This document shows positions 1 through 12,972 of a stretch of 64,000 bases of DNA, one piece after another; positions within the stretch are counted from its first letter, which is position 1; the number at the start of each line of letters is the position of its first letter. The notes under the pieces were generated by a model. It was given only the letters and a program-made list of their open reading frames with translations, was not told the origin of the DNA and made no database searches. Source of the DNA: Dasyornis broadbenti (lineage: Eukaryota; Chordata; Aves; Passeriformes; Dasyornithidae); NCBI GenBank assembly GCA_013397935.1, contig VZRN01003459.1, forward strand, positions 635,054-699,053, read 5' to 3'. A program made the translations under genes and the position numbers.

Positions 1-3000
1 CAGGTGGATGTTTAAACTTGCCCTAGGTCACTGTTTGATTGCAGCTGAGTTCTCCTAACAGGTGGCTTGCCAAGTGATGTGCCAAGATGACATTCATCTA
101 GGAACTGCCCGGATGGCAAGCTGCTTCAGACTGAGGAAGAGGGTCTTTGCTTTGATGAAGAAATTGCCAAAACTCACGTCTCATTAGTGTTTCCTAAGGT
201 TCTTTGGAAGTGAACAACAGTTTAATTAAAGGCTGATGTAAACACGTTTCTGCACTTTCCCTGCAGCATTTTATCACATTAGAATTGATCAAAATTGTTG
301 CCTTGGGCTATCTTGAACAGCTATACATCTGGAGCACCATTTGTGCAAACTGCTGATGAACAGGCTACATATGCTATGCTTCACAGCAGCTCTTCTGCCT
401 TCCTATGTAGGCAGATTTACCTTGTTGGAAGATGAGATGTTCTAACTATTTTTATTTGCATAAGCCCTTTTAATTTTGATGGGATGCTTTAAAACGTGCC
501 ACTCATTTGGGTGCCTGCGTGCTGTATGTCCAAAGTAATATGAGAATACAGTCAATAGTGATTTGGAACAGCAACTGAGAATTTCACTTTTGAAGAAAAT
601 TCTTGGCAGGACAGGATACTGTGTCTGATTAATTTTGACCTTACAGTGACTTTGTCCGAGTGCTTTTGGCATCTTTCTGCTTTTCATCTGTATTTAGGAT
701 TTTTTTCCAAAAGTCTGTTTTATTTTCGTTCTAAAAGTAATAAGGATTGGAATCCCTTCCTGAAACTTTAAAACAGTCATAAGAGCAAGTGGTTTGTTTT
801 TTGAACTATGTCATCCTATATACAATTTTCAGTATATGACTAAGCTCTCTGTAGCTATTAGACTATATCACATGAAGTGGAAAAAACCCCACATTTTAAA
901 ATGATAAAAATACACTTTTTCTATTATATACAAAATATCTGTAAAATCCTATGAAGTATCACTGCCACTTTAACTCAACTGTTATTTAAGATGCTGTATT
1001 CAAAGGCACTGTTTCTTATGAGCAAAATTAAAGGCATTGCAAAACTTCTTTGCATTTTTTAGGTTTTTTTCCCACTTTTTGTTTTTGTAACTGGTAACTC
1101 TGCAAGGAAATGTAACTTGCATGTTTTCCTGTTACATCTCTAAGCCTCCTCTCTTGGTCAAGGAGGAGATGGCTGCAGCCTTTCTTCCTAACCTATAAAA
1201 CTTTATTGTTCTGTCTCCCCTGTTGGCTTCATCTATTACTTGGCGGTGGCAGGAGCATGAATGCTCCGTTATGAAGGCCAGACACACACAGGGAGAGCCG
1301 TGGGGGCTGCGGAGGGACTATCTGAACTACTGCTCAATGCAAAATACATTCTTTTAACAAAGAAGTCGCTGCTTGCACTTCAGCCATTATTCTTTGCAAT
1401 TGCCTGTGCTATATGTAACAAGGCTTCTGAAAGTATTCCATGGTTGTGTCCTTGGAAGTGTGCAAGTTGCTGTTCTGGTGGGTAATGTGTAAATTTTTGG
1501 TGGTACATTTTCCTGATTATCATTCATATTCACTGTGATGAGAAGAGCGTGCGTGTATGAGAAGTTCATTGAGTCTGATTTGTAATTTATTCTGTATGCT
1601 TTCTGTGTGCACTGTGAGCTACAGTTCTTGCTTACATAAGTTAGGGGCAGGAATAAATTATATATTTTGAAAGTGAATGATAGGGCTATCATAGTTATCA
1701 ATCACTTTTTTAGTGGATTCTTCTCAAATTAGTGATGTCACTGGGGGTGGCATTAATGGATACTCTGGTTATGTTGCACTTCATATAGCATACTTCTTTT
1801 GAGCATGTTTTGGTTTTGAAAAACACATCTACTTTTGTCTGTTTAATCAAGTAACACACAGTTAGTAAATTAAATCTCTGTTGCATTCCAGAAATCAGAC
1901 CTGCTGACATATGCAGAACTTCAGGGGATAAGCAGCTCTTTCTTTCATGTGTTCTTTTGTTGAATATGAGCTTTACATTAGGAAAATATTTTCCACTTCT
2001 AGTTCATGTTTTTGTTTAGCTTTTTTTTTTTTTTTTTCCCGTAGGGAGATTTGAGTGCAGTACTTTTAATGTGAAATAGATTGTTTGGACATTTTCTCTC
2101 TGTGATAGCCTATATATCATGTAGTTAGCAAAAATATTTGGTCATTGATAAGTTCTGTGACAACTTCTGATGGCCACAGTGTGGTAGTCAGAGGTGATGT
2201 CTACAAGCTATTAGGCACTCATCTTATTTCTCAGGTTATAACATTGCAGCGTTTCTGCAGAGACAGAGATTGTGTATGCACGGAACCACTGTACAAAGAT
2301 ATTAGCTGATTAATTTTTTCCTGGGCTTTTATAAAACCCCACATCCATAGTGGAGGTGTGGGAATTTTCTTGTTCTGATGGTTCTAGGGCCTAATATGAA
2401 GAAACTAGGACTGTCATTTCAGCAGAAAATAAAACATAGTGAAAAGTTTCAAAATCATTCCAAAATTAATTCTTATTGTGATTTGCATGTGCAAAACTCA
2501 ACTTAAAAAAATGTAGCCATGCAATTAAAAAAATCACTTCTTGGATTAACAGCACATATTCAGCAAAACTGTAAGCATAATGTTAAATGCAACAGATCAA
2601 TGTAATAAAAAGTGTAACAGCAATCTTTAAATTGTCTGTTAAAACTGAATGAGTGCTAAATTGCTCTGTTGTAAGCAATTCTTTGTTCTCGCTGAAAGTT
2701 TTGCTGAATTAAATCCTTTAATAAAGCAGCGTTCTTGAAGATGTGAACTTTTCAGGGTATTCAGTCACTCATCAGACTTACAAGTCAGGACTGAAGCAGG
2801 GGGGCAGGAATTGCAGGGTGATGGTGAAGGGTCACAGGCAGAGTCTACTCTGGGTCTGGTGCCAGTGCCGATGACAGCAGGATGGGGCAGAGTAAACAAG
2901 TGGACTCGCAGTTTCATGCGTGCTCTCTAAGTATGCTTTCCGTGGTGAACACCCACTCAAGCTATAGCCAGTTCAGAAAACATTGGTCCAGTTTGGTCTC

Positions 3001-3998
3001 AATAAGACATTCACAATTTGCAGGCCTGTCTTAGCAGTCTAGAGTGTGCCTATATTAAAAGGGTCAAAAATTCCTTTAAAGTTAACGTGGTCCATGTAAG
3101 AAAGTCAGCTGCAACATGACCCCGCTCCAGTAAAAGTGCTTAAGAAACAACCTTTGCTCTAAACGTGAGTTAGTACCATTGATTTGAAATGGAATCCAAT
3201 TGTTATATTGATGGCTGTTCTATAAAAATATTGTAATTAAATTTGAAGTAATTTGGTACAAAGTCCAACAAATGTTGATAAATTAATTTAAACTTTTAGA
3301 AAATATCCAGTATTTTTGCTCTGTGAAATTTCAGTAAGCTTGGTAGAAATCATTGTCCCTACTAGTGTGGTATCTTCACACAGTGAACTCTAAAGAGTTA
3401 TTTTTATTAGTAGGGAAACTCAAAGGAAGAAGTGACAAGACCCTTCTTGACACATGGAAAATATGGGATAGACAAGTTAAAGTATCCTTTGCTCTTAGGG
3501 AGGATTCTACATTGTTTCTCTATAGTTTTGAGAAGAGTAAGTGATACGTTTTGAAATAATACAATAATAAATACCATAAAGCAGCATGTGTATGGCAGTG
3601 TATTTGTATACATTACCCTACACACCTAAGTGTAGGTGTTCCATTAAAAATGCAATAAAAATTAAGTGGCTGTTGAAGGAATAGATGATTTGGTGATGTT
3701 CTGGGGAGCTGAGAATTGTCTAGGGAAGTTCTAAAGACATAAATTTCTTCACTGTTTGACCTGTCTGGTATGAAAGGAATGTAGTTTCTGTTTCTCAGGA
3801 CAAAGACCTGTTAAGACATTATTTTTAATTCTCAAGTTGGAAAACAATAATTTAAAACTAGTTTATTCATCATAGAGTTAGATCATCATACAACATTTGT
3901 GCAAGACCTGTAAAAAGAAATATCTTCAGTCTATATAATGATATGTCTGAGACAGGATTCTAAGCTAATGTCACTGTTTTATTATTTTTCTGTTGCAG
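1..3998 (+). other. NFIB: NFIB intron, 3' part
   Basis: This stretch precedes the first recognised NFIB exon and ends in a good acceptor: a T-rich tract followed by TTGCAG at 3993-3998. I see no NFIB exon in it and no recognisable mobile element. It holds a 17-base T run at 2021-2037. The short open frames show no family resemblance and are taken as chance. The intron's 5' end lies outside the window. Confidence 0.85.
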
Positions 3999-4130
3999 AT
4001 ATGTCTTCTCCTACAATGAAGAAACCTGAAAAGCCTTTGTTTAGTCCTACTTCTCCCCAGGATTCTTCATCAAGACTGAGCACTTTTCCCCAACATCATC
4101 ACCCAGGAATCCCAGGAGTTGCACACAGTG
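3999..4130 (+). CDS. NFIB: NFIB exon A (C-terminal region, start of proline/serine-rich domain)
   Basis: The 132-bp exon has acceptor TTGCAG|AT and donor AGTG|GTGAGG. It takes one base from the previous exon (codon (G)AT = Asp) and passes one on, so it is phase 1-1. It encodes (D)MSSPTMKKPEKPLF, then SPTSPQDSSSRLSTFPQHHH and PGIPGVAHS. This is the linker between the N-terminal DNA-binding domain and the proline-rich transactivation region. It is Ser/Pro/Thr-rich with a short histidine run and is probably disordered. Compared with the mammalian sequence as I remember it, there are a few substitutions and one fewer Thr near the start; this should be aligned, not trusted from memory. Its codon phase fits exon B exactly. 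Confidence 0.95.
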
Positions 4131-6488
4131 GTGAGGGTTACGGAGGAGGAAATAAAAACCTCCCTGTTCATTTGTTCTGTTCTCCTTTTGTATAATCAGA
4201 TTGTGATGCATTTTTCCAGACTTTCTTAGAGACTTAATCCAATTTATAATACTGGTGAGAGTAAAAATAGAAAAGGTTGGGATATCCTTTTAGGAGTGTT
4301 CATTTAACTCTTCAGGTAATCTGACTGCTGGAAGTCACTAAAAAGGATTTAGGATTAACCGGTGAATAAAATAAACTGTATGCTGCATGAAGAAACAGAC
4401 AGAGGAAAAATCCTCCCTGTATTTCATCCTTTCACCTAAATCCCTTTTTTATTATTGTTGCTATGACTATATTGTATTTAAATACCATAACGGGTAGGAT
4501 TTAATACATAAGAGAAGTCCTAACCATGTTCACTGTGTGACACAATGAAATAAGTACCAGTGCTTCTTTTGAGTGCTTAGTCTAAAGACATAGAACTGTG
4601 ATTAAGTATTCTTCAATACTTGTTTTCAGAAATCCTTAGTAAATCCACAGTAAAAATTCCCTTGAAATGTTGAGGAGATACTTGAAATGTGACAGAATGT
4701 ATCTTGTCTTGAGGTTTATCAGTAATGACAGGGAAATTCCAGCATCGTGTTGTGCTTAATTTTAAAGGTGAGACTGATCCTGATTTTTCAGATGAGAACG
4801 TGTTCCTCAGAAGTGTTCCAGCAAGTGTCTCATCATGTCTTCTTATAAACTGCATATAAATATTTTAATTTCTTGAGCAGAGATGAGTGACTAGAAGAGT
4901 AAAACTGATTTGAGAATTTTCTTTTCTTTCACATGCAGTTCTGTTTTGAGATATTTCTGTTATATTTTTCCTCTATGATTTCCAGTGCCTCCCTTTTAAA
5001 TTCCTGTGTGAGGGCTATTTTCACCTTAACAGCCACTTATTTTATATTACAAAAGTGGTCCTGGACTCTTTCTTGTCTATATGAGGTTTCCTCTACCAGC
5101 AGATACTCAAGCACATTGAAGATGATGGATGAAATGGAAGGGATAGATTTCTCTTCATTTGTGTTTGTTTTATGCAGCTCTGACGTGCCAGAGCAGTAAC
5201 TAGTATTTTATGTTTAAACTGAACTTGGTAGGGCTGTGATTAAAATGAACCTGCCACAAAAGAAATTACTTTTGATCCTATGCTTATGTGTATATCTTTA
5301 AATTTAATTTAGAGTGTAGTTTTTAAATGTAAATATTTGAGTGACAATCATGACCTAACTTGTGGGTGAATTATTTACTTGCTGGGAAACTCCATTTTTA
5401 TCTGTATAGCCTGTTCTATTATGCCAAAAATTAATACCCAAAAAATGCTAAGTTCTTTAAAAATTAAGCTGAAGAAACCCAGAGATATGAAAGGTGGTCC
5501 AGAGGAGCAAGTGTTGGTGTGTTTGTGCCGATAGAGAACCATTGAACAGTTTGTAAAAGACCTTACTTTACAGACTTGATTTTGTGCTTCTCCACTAGTG
5601 AAAATGGAAACTCCTTGTCTCTTCTCCATTTCCATTGAACTAAGTACCTCTTTTTTTTTAATACATCAAGTATGCACTCTCTAGGTGCGTAGTAAGGGTG
5701 GAAAATGTCTTCTTGTGCAGTGTGATAGAAGAAATTGCTACACTTCCAGACTGAAAACTGGGCAGCAGAAAGACAAGCTGTACCTTCCTTGCACTGTAAA
5801 ACCATTGTCAGTTGTTTAGACATTGCACACAGTCTTAAGATAGAGAAGTGTATGTTCATAACGGCTGGAAATAAAGAGAATGAAAAGAATGAAAATTTAA
5901 AGGGTAGATAATTTCTTGTTAGTCAAAGAGGATTTTATTGGATGGATTGGTTTCCCAGGCCCTGAAGTTGAATGTTCATTAACATTTTCATAAACATCAG
6001 CAAATATTCTTGGTGATATTGATGAGTAGATATTGCTCTGTCCCCAGATGAGGTAGGTAGAGTGCAATGCACTGAGGAATCCCTGTTTCTTGGGAATTGT
6101 TGGTTTTCCTCAGTGTTGAAGTGCTGTAAATAAAAGTGGGAGTTTTATTTAGTAAGTAAAATATTTGATTTGTTTTCTTAGGCTCCATTTGGGAAATCGG
6201 TGTAATTGCAATACATTTTATGCTGGAGAATTACTACTGGTTAGAGAAAAAAATTGAAAAACCCAAAATAAGATATAGTATTTATGAATTTGAAACAGTT
6301 GCACTTTCCATTTCCTGGGATAATTTGAGGGCAGAACCTCAAAGTTTTTCTCTAAAAATGCCATAAAGCAGGAGTGTAATATATTGATTTATAACTGACT
6401 TTTTATTTTTCTTACTGTAACGCAGAGGTGAAGAATTTTAGAAGAAACAAGATGTGAAGTAATTTTAATTTTATTTTATCTTCTCCAG
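4131..6488 (+). other. NFIB: NFIB intron A-B
   Basis: This 2,358-bp intron begins GTGAGG and ends TTCTCCAG. It is AT-rich, with no recognisable mobile element, RNA gene or additional exon. Nothing further can be supported. Confidence 0.9.
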
Positions 6489-6673
6489 TCATCTCAACTA
6501 GAACTCCACCTCCACCATCACCATTGCCATTTCCAGCACAAGCTATTCTCCCTCCTGCCCCATCTAGCTACTTCTCTCATCCAACGATCAGATATCCTCC
6601 CCACCTGAATCCTCAGGATACTCTGAAGAATTATGTACCTTCTTATGACCCGTCCAGCCCGCAGACTAGCCAG
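6489..6673 (+). CDS. NFIB: NFIB exon B (proline-rich transactivation segment)
   Basis: The 185-bp exon has acceptor TTCTCCAG|TC and donor CAG|GTACTG. It completes Val from exon A (G|TC) and ends on a codon boundary. It encodes VISTRTPPPPSPLPFPAQAI, then LPPAPSSYFSHPTIRYPPHL and NPQDTLKNYVPSYDPSSPQT, ending SQ. The PPPPSPLPFP stretch is the proline-rich core of the NFI C-terminal activation region, and SPTxSPxSP-like repeats in this region resemble the RNA polymerase II CTD (family knowledge). Ending in phase 0, it can splice directly to F (giving SQ-SWYLG, the common short isoform), to C, or to E without breaking frame. It cannot join D directly. Confidence 0.96.
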
Positions 6674-8040
6674 GTACTGTAAAATTATGCAAACCCTCCA
6701 AAGCAACTCGTTTGAGGAATATGTGTCTTCTAGGGCATCTAGACTGGTGTGTCACCAGTTCAGGTCTCAGAGAAATCAGGGAGCTGCTATGTAAGTGATA
6801 AAACTTACTCTGTTCATCATGGTTGAATAAAGGGTGCAGGTTAACCGTATTTACTTGCTCTTCCTCTGTCAAGCATAAGAAAAGTACTTTACCGACTGAC
6901 CTGGCAGCAGCAACAGGACAGGTCCTGGTCTTGCACCCGTCCTGCAGAGGTAAAGTTCCCACTGCAGGATGCAGCAAAGAGTGTGCTGATACATACATAG
7001 TGCAAGCACATACTTGGACATATGGGTATATTTATAGACTCTCAAAGAAAATAAACTCTGGCAAGTTAATGCTGGCCCATAGGCACTGATATTTCTTTGC
7101 ATAGTGAGCACAGCACAGACATACAAATTCTTTTTTTCTTCCTTTTGTAGAGAACATGGTGTAGCAGAAGCATTCCTGGCAACTGCACCAATTCAGAGTT
7201 GTGTCTGATATGGGAAATTGTCATGTTATTCATTAGTGAAGTCATTTGTGAAGGACTGTATGCAAAAGTGCTTTCCATGATAGTATCAGCACACGGTCTT
7301 AGCATGTGAACTGCACTACAGGATAAACTGCAGTTGAGACTTGGTCTGCCAATACCTGGAATATCTCCAATGTCAGTGTAATGTAATCTTTGCTGCTCAG
7401 GCTGTTATTTTTTCGATACCTTGTCTGAAAGGCTCTTGTGGAGCCCTGTTCCTTGTGCTTTAGCATGGTTTTTGGAAGAGCCTTGGGAATGCAAACTGAA
7501 GAGACGGTGGTCAGGTTTTCCTTCTCCTAGGAGTTAGGTTCCCTTGGAAGGACTTTCTTAATAGGGATGAAGGGTTGCTATGACAGCATTTTGGTTTGGG
7601 CTTCGTTTGTTTTGTTTTTCACCCATAATGACAGGCCTTGCAGCATTCATTTTGGACACACCAGCAATGGAACTTGAGACTGAATCAAACTTTCTCTGTT
7701 GAATAAGAGATACGTACCCTTTGGATGGTGCAGAAGGTCATGGTGGTTATTATCCCCAAGGGTTAATTCCCTGGTCCAGCTGCATTACTTTCTATGTATT
7801 TAATTAAGAAAAAAAAAGGAAAAAAAGTGGGTCTATAAAATAAAAATTTATTTTGAAGAGAGAAATCCTAACTCTGTGGGGTTTTTTGGTTACAGTGTTA
7901 CTGCAAATTTAAACCAAAAAGTGAATGTGGAGTATGTTGACTTTAGAATACAAATTGCTATCTACACATGGATTAAAAGTCTTTCACTCCTGTAAAGCAT
8001 TTTTTCTGAGACTCAGCTGGGAATGTTGCATGCAGGACCT

Positions 8041-8290
8041 GATTTTAATTTGTGTAAAATTTCCATGAATAACAAAGTCTAATTAAGACACCCATTAAAA
8101 GTCCTTAACGTTAATTCAGTGCGTAAAATCTCAGAGTTCTGTTGCATTTTTTTTTTTAAACTGATGTCTTAATTAGGCACTATTAAGGGAAAAATTATGC
8201 AAATTAAATCAGGCCCTTACTGTTATGCATTTCTTTAATTATTCAGTGCTTGTTTTACTTACATTTTGATTTCTTATATATGTTAAAAGA
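8041..8290. promoter_or_regulatory. candidate intronic enhancer (homeodomain, POU and SOX-type motifs)
   Basis: Within 250 bp there are three TAATTA cores (8080-8085, 8170-8175, 8236-8241), one perfect octamer ATGCAAAT (8197-8204), and a SOX-like AACAAAG (8071-8077). NFIB introns in vertebrates are known to be rich in conserved non-coding elements. That this block is one of them is inference from motif clustering. AT-rich DNA gives such motifs by chance, so confidence is low without an alignment. Confidence 0.3.
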
Positions 8291-10096
8291 GCAGATTAGG
8301 TGATAATCTCTCTGGATTGTTCCATGTTCTGCTTTGGATCATTACTGAAAAAAATACAGGGTCTTAATGAAGTATCTGACTTTCTTTCAGTTGAAAAATG
8401 TGCTGTCTTATGATTTTATCATTGGGGAGTATAGTCATTGAACAGGAGCTATGCTTTCAACTTTTTTGCCCAACTCTGTTCCCTTATCTCTTGTTGAAAA
8501 AATAATCTTTTGACCCTAAAAGATAAAATTTTACTCTGCTGATATTTTTCAGGGTAGTAGCAAATAGAGAACACTTTATATTCTTGTCTATTCCATAGGG
8601 CATAACAGGCTTAACTAGCCTAAATTTACTGTTTTCATCCCTTTTTGTAACCTTTTTATTACAGTAGTGTTTTTCTTCTCATTTGATGTTTGATTTAGTT
8701 CCAGAGAAGAGGGGATGAGTTAAATAACACCAAAAACATAATTTCAGGCATCTGCATCAGCTGTTCTCCATGATTTATTATCACTAATCACTATTATTAG
8801 TGCAACATTTTTAAAATTTAATTCTTTAAAGTTTACCTGTGAGATCTGCTGTAAATTGGAGTAGTTGCAGGCCTAGTCAAAATATCTCTAAATTGAATAG
8901 TTAAAGTTTGACTGTATAAGAAATAAAACAGCAGGATTAAGTTTTTCCTTAGGAAAAGAAGAAGCAACTGTCTGTGAAGTTTCAATGACAGAAGGGAATT
9001 GTTCTGATACAATGGCATGCTTTGAGCCAAACCAATTTCTCTTTTCTAAATAAAACATGAATTTTTATTCAAAAAAATTTAATTATCATAAAATGCAAAA
9101 CTGCATCTGTAGGAATACCACATCAAATTTAATTATACTTTCCCACCTCAAAACATACTCATTTAGATTTCAAAAGGAGAGCTATGATGATAATTTTAAT
9201 TTAGCTGTAGAAATAGAAAGGATGGATACCCTGGCAGCATTTACCTAAAATGAACTGTTCCTCCTGACCATCTTTCACTAACACGCTAATTTAGATTGTT
9301 ACAACAAGCAACTGAGATGCCTTGTACTCCCCACAGCAATTTTGAGATTAATTACATTACTGCTGCACTGATTATAGTGAAACAGTCATGCTATTCAATG
9401 GAATACTTTAAGTAAAAATAGTTCAAGGATATAGAGCTCTCATAGGTTTCCATGGTGGGAAGCAGTGAGCAATTTTCTTGACATAATGTTAAATAGTCCA
9501 AATTACGTGTGATGAACAGTCAGGAAGTTCAAACAGGCCCTTTGGCTGCAGTGAAAAATGGTTCAACAATGGATGTTCCTAAACAAAAGGGAGCTGTGGG
9601 TGCCAGTTTCATGAATATCTGCTTTTTATCCCCTGCTCAATATGGAGAATAAACAAACAAATGTACTGAACAGAAATGGACCTTGTTAGATATAGAGCTG
9701 GACTTGTCACAGGCTAGTAGTCTGTCAAATTCCCAGGGTTTTGAGAAATGCTTGCACTTTCCACTGATTGAGAATTTCTGCTGAGCCCTTTCTACTGTAC
9801 TTATTTCAGTACTTCTCTTCTTAGCTATGTTCTCATATTACTAGTTGAGGTTGTGTGAGTGAGTATGTATCTGTGTTATGGTGGAGTGCGGGTATCTCCA
9901 AATGATACAGGTTACTTGATGGAAGTGTCAGCAAAAACGAATTGATTGCTATGTGTCCAATCTACCTATGGTGTTTATCCATCTAGAGTGTGGTGAGGTT
10001 TTCAAAGCTACCACAAATTTGCAGCATGTATTTACTTTCTGAATGATTGCAGATGGGTGGATCTTTTAATCTTAGAAAAAATTATCTCCTCTATGT

Positions 10097-10137
10097 GTAC
10101 ACACACACACATACACACACAAAGCTGCACACACACA
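10097..10137. repeat. CA/TA-interrupted dinucleotide microsatellite
   Basis: The stretch is dominated by AC repeats with interruptions (ATAC, AAAGCTGC). Confidence 0.9.
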
Positions 10138-12930
10138 AAATGCATTAATACTCGGGAGTGTATGAATCATACACTGTATCGAAATCAGACTTCAAATGAG
10201 CCTGAGCAAATCATCAAGCACAACATTACTTGTGTGGCTGAAATCAAAACCAAAATCTCCAAACTCAATGCACTGTTGAGTTAAATGCAATAATTTCCTG
10301 ATTAAGGCGTGATGAGTCACAGGAAAGGATCAGCAAGTGTGATGAAGGAAATGGTAGTAAAACAAACAGTTAAGGTGCATCTTTAACTGATGAGCATCCT
10401 GGTATCACTGAAAATTTTTTTTGAACTAAGTAAACAGAAGTAGACAATCTTCCAAAGTCTTTGGTATGCATTATGAAGGGCACAGTCTACATGGAACCTT
10501 AGCTGAAATGTTGTGATATTTTTGATGAAACACAGTTTTCATGATATGGTAAAACTAACTGACCTGAATGAAAGTTAAGTATTGGGTGTTTTCTTCTTAC
10601 AAAAAATGGCTTGCATGTGCTATGTACTACAGGCTGAGTGAATTGCTGCATATTTGCAGCATATTTGACTGCATATTTGACTAAAATTCCTGGGTCTGAT
10701 AAAACATGCTTTATTGCAGCATGGCCTAGTTGCAGCTATATCTTTTTGTTGGTTTTTTCTTTGTCTGAAGACAGAAATATCTGAAGTGCTTGAGAATAGT
10801 TGTTTCTGGAAGCTGATGAGGCCACTTATTTTCCTCTTGTAATTGATTGGGATATTGAACCTTTTGTTCAATGAAAGACAGGCACATTCTTCAGGAATGC
10901 CAGGCAGATGCTTGCTTTGTCATTCTTCAATACAATAACTACAGTCATTTAGTGTTGAGGAGAGAATATTGTGAGGCTCGCTTTGGGCTGGTCAAAGTGT
11001 TTCCTGTTGGTTCTTTGGAGAGTACTAGCAGAATAAGCCAAAAAAAGCAAAATTGTGTGCATGCGGTTTCTTTGGTATAGCTAGCACCTCCTTTATTTGT
11101 TGACATTTAATAGTTTTTGGCTTCTGTGGCATGTTTTCCTTGTAATTTTTAAGAAATTATTGAAGATTAAATAAGGCAATGTGCAGTTTTTAGTTGTGAT
11201 TGGAAGGCAAAGAGTGAGAGAGTCCTAGCTTAACACTATCTACTGACAAGGCGTTTTAAGATTTAATTGCGGTTGTAAGTTATTATTTTGTATTTAGTCT
11301 TCCCTAAATGCATAAGTCTTCAGCGTGCATGAAACACTATGTAACATAAAGATATCTTTTGAACATTCATCTACAAAGATAATTCCCTTCCCATGCTTCC
11401 ATCACACAAAGTTACCCTTAAGACAAGAAAAGCTGGGGTTTTCCTTGTGCTCTACCTGTTAACAAATAACTGATTTTGTGAGCTCACAGGTAAAACTGTG
11501 ATTCAGAATGTAGGACTCTAGACTGTCTCATGATGTTCATGTCTGAACGTGGATTGCTGCAACTCTGCAGTTTCTTTCAGTTTCAGCAGCATTACACCAA
11601 GAAGAAAATTCATGCATCAGTTCATCAAGTGAATGAGACTTAGATTTCTACATCAATACTTTGATTTCTTATAGAAAGTAGTACAGAAGGGATGTTGTCA
11701 GCCAAGAGCTGGCAACAATGTGCTTTTTTCTAAATCTAATATTTCAAGGAGACAGGTGGATGTATGTATGTCATACCACATGAATCTTTTGTGTGGCATT
11801 TCAGAGAGAGATCTGTGTAAGATGTGTTGTCACAATGAGTTACTCAGATTCTTAAGATGCAACTAGGGAGATTCATTCTTGTGAACAATGATAAGTGGCA
11901 CTAAAAGAAGGAAAAGTACGTTTCTGTTGCTGCATAGTGTTCGATGGAAGAAAGGGCACCTGTACAGCCTTACTTTGGGTGAGGCAAATGCTTTATGGAA
12001 CCCACCAGGTTTAAACAGCCCTACAATACTTTCTACAGTCTCTCTGGTGGTACTCTAGTAATGCCATTCCCATATGTTAGCAGAGTCTCAAAGGCATCAT
12101 TATTAGTCATACAGGTAATAAATTGAGGATATGTGTTTCACACGTTTCATGAAACTACCTGCTGTACCACTGAGCTGTGTCCAATGGGAGAATAACATGG
12201 CCATTCGATTTTTGCAGGTGATTGAGCATTAGGGTGTCCTAGGCAAAAAGGAGAGGGGGGAAGTTAGAAAAATGAAAGATATTTCTGATTTCTTTCAGTT
12301 GTAGATTATCTAAAACATCCATTGCTCTCTCTGGGCACAGTGACATGGGCTCAAAGACAGAACTTACTAGCTATGATTTCCGTGTTCACAGATGTGTCTA
12401 GTAGACAATTTTTAATGTGAGATATTTGGTATCCAGAAATGGATCTTCTCTAACTTCATCAATAAAATTAATTCAATTAGCAGTCTCAAAATTACACTGC
12501 TGTAGGGTTTTACAGTGTTATTATTCACCATAATATTGGAACTTCACCATTACAAGCAATGGGTATTGTTGAGAGGAAATGGGTAACAGTATTTCTGAAT
12601 TCATAGTATCAAGTTTAACTAAACTGCGTTCATTGGTTGATTACGTGGGTATCATATGGTAACATTGTGAAACACAAAATTTCTGTTACAAACCTTTGTT
12701 TAGAGATGCAAAAATATTATTATCAAAGTTTAGTTGTTAGCTAGAGTAATGTAATTTTTTGTTAAGCCTTGAAACTTATTTCTGAAACACCTAACAGAAT
12801 GTTAAATATCTATCTATATGTTATATATGTAGCTATATGTAGGACATGCACAGATTAATATGATTTCTGGACTTTGTTAATTATTTGTTTGAAGATGCTT
12901 TGTATTTAAGATTCCAAGGAAAACTGTTTT

Positions 12931-12972
12931 TATTTTATTTGAATTCAATCGTATATTTTATTTGAATTCAAT
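12931..12972. repeat. short direct repeat, unit about 23 bp
   Basis: TATTTTATTTGAATTCAAT occurs at 12931-12949 and again at 12954-12972, differing by at most one base. This is a local duplication with no known function. Confidence 0.85.
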
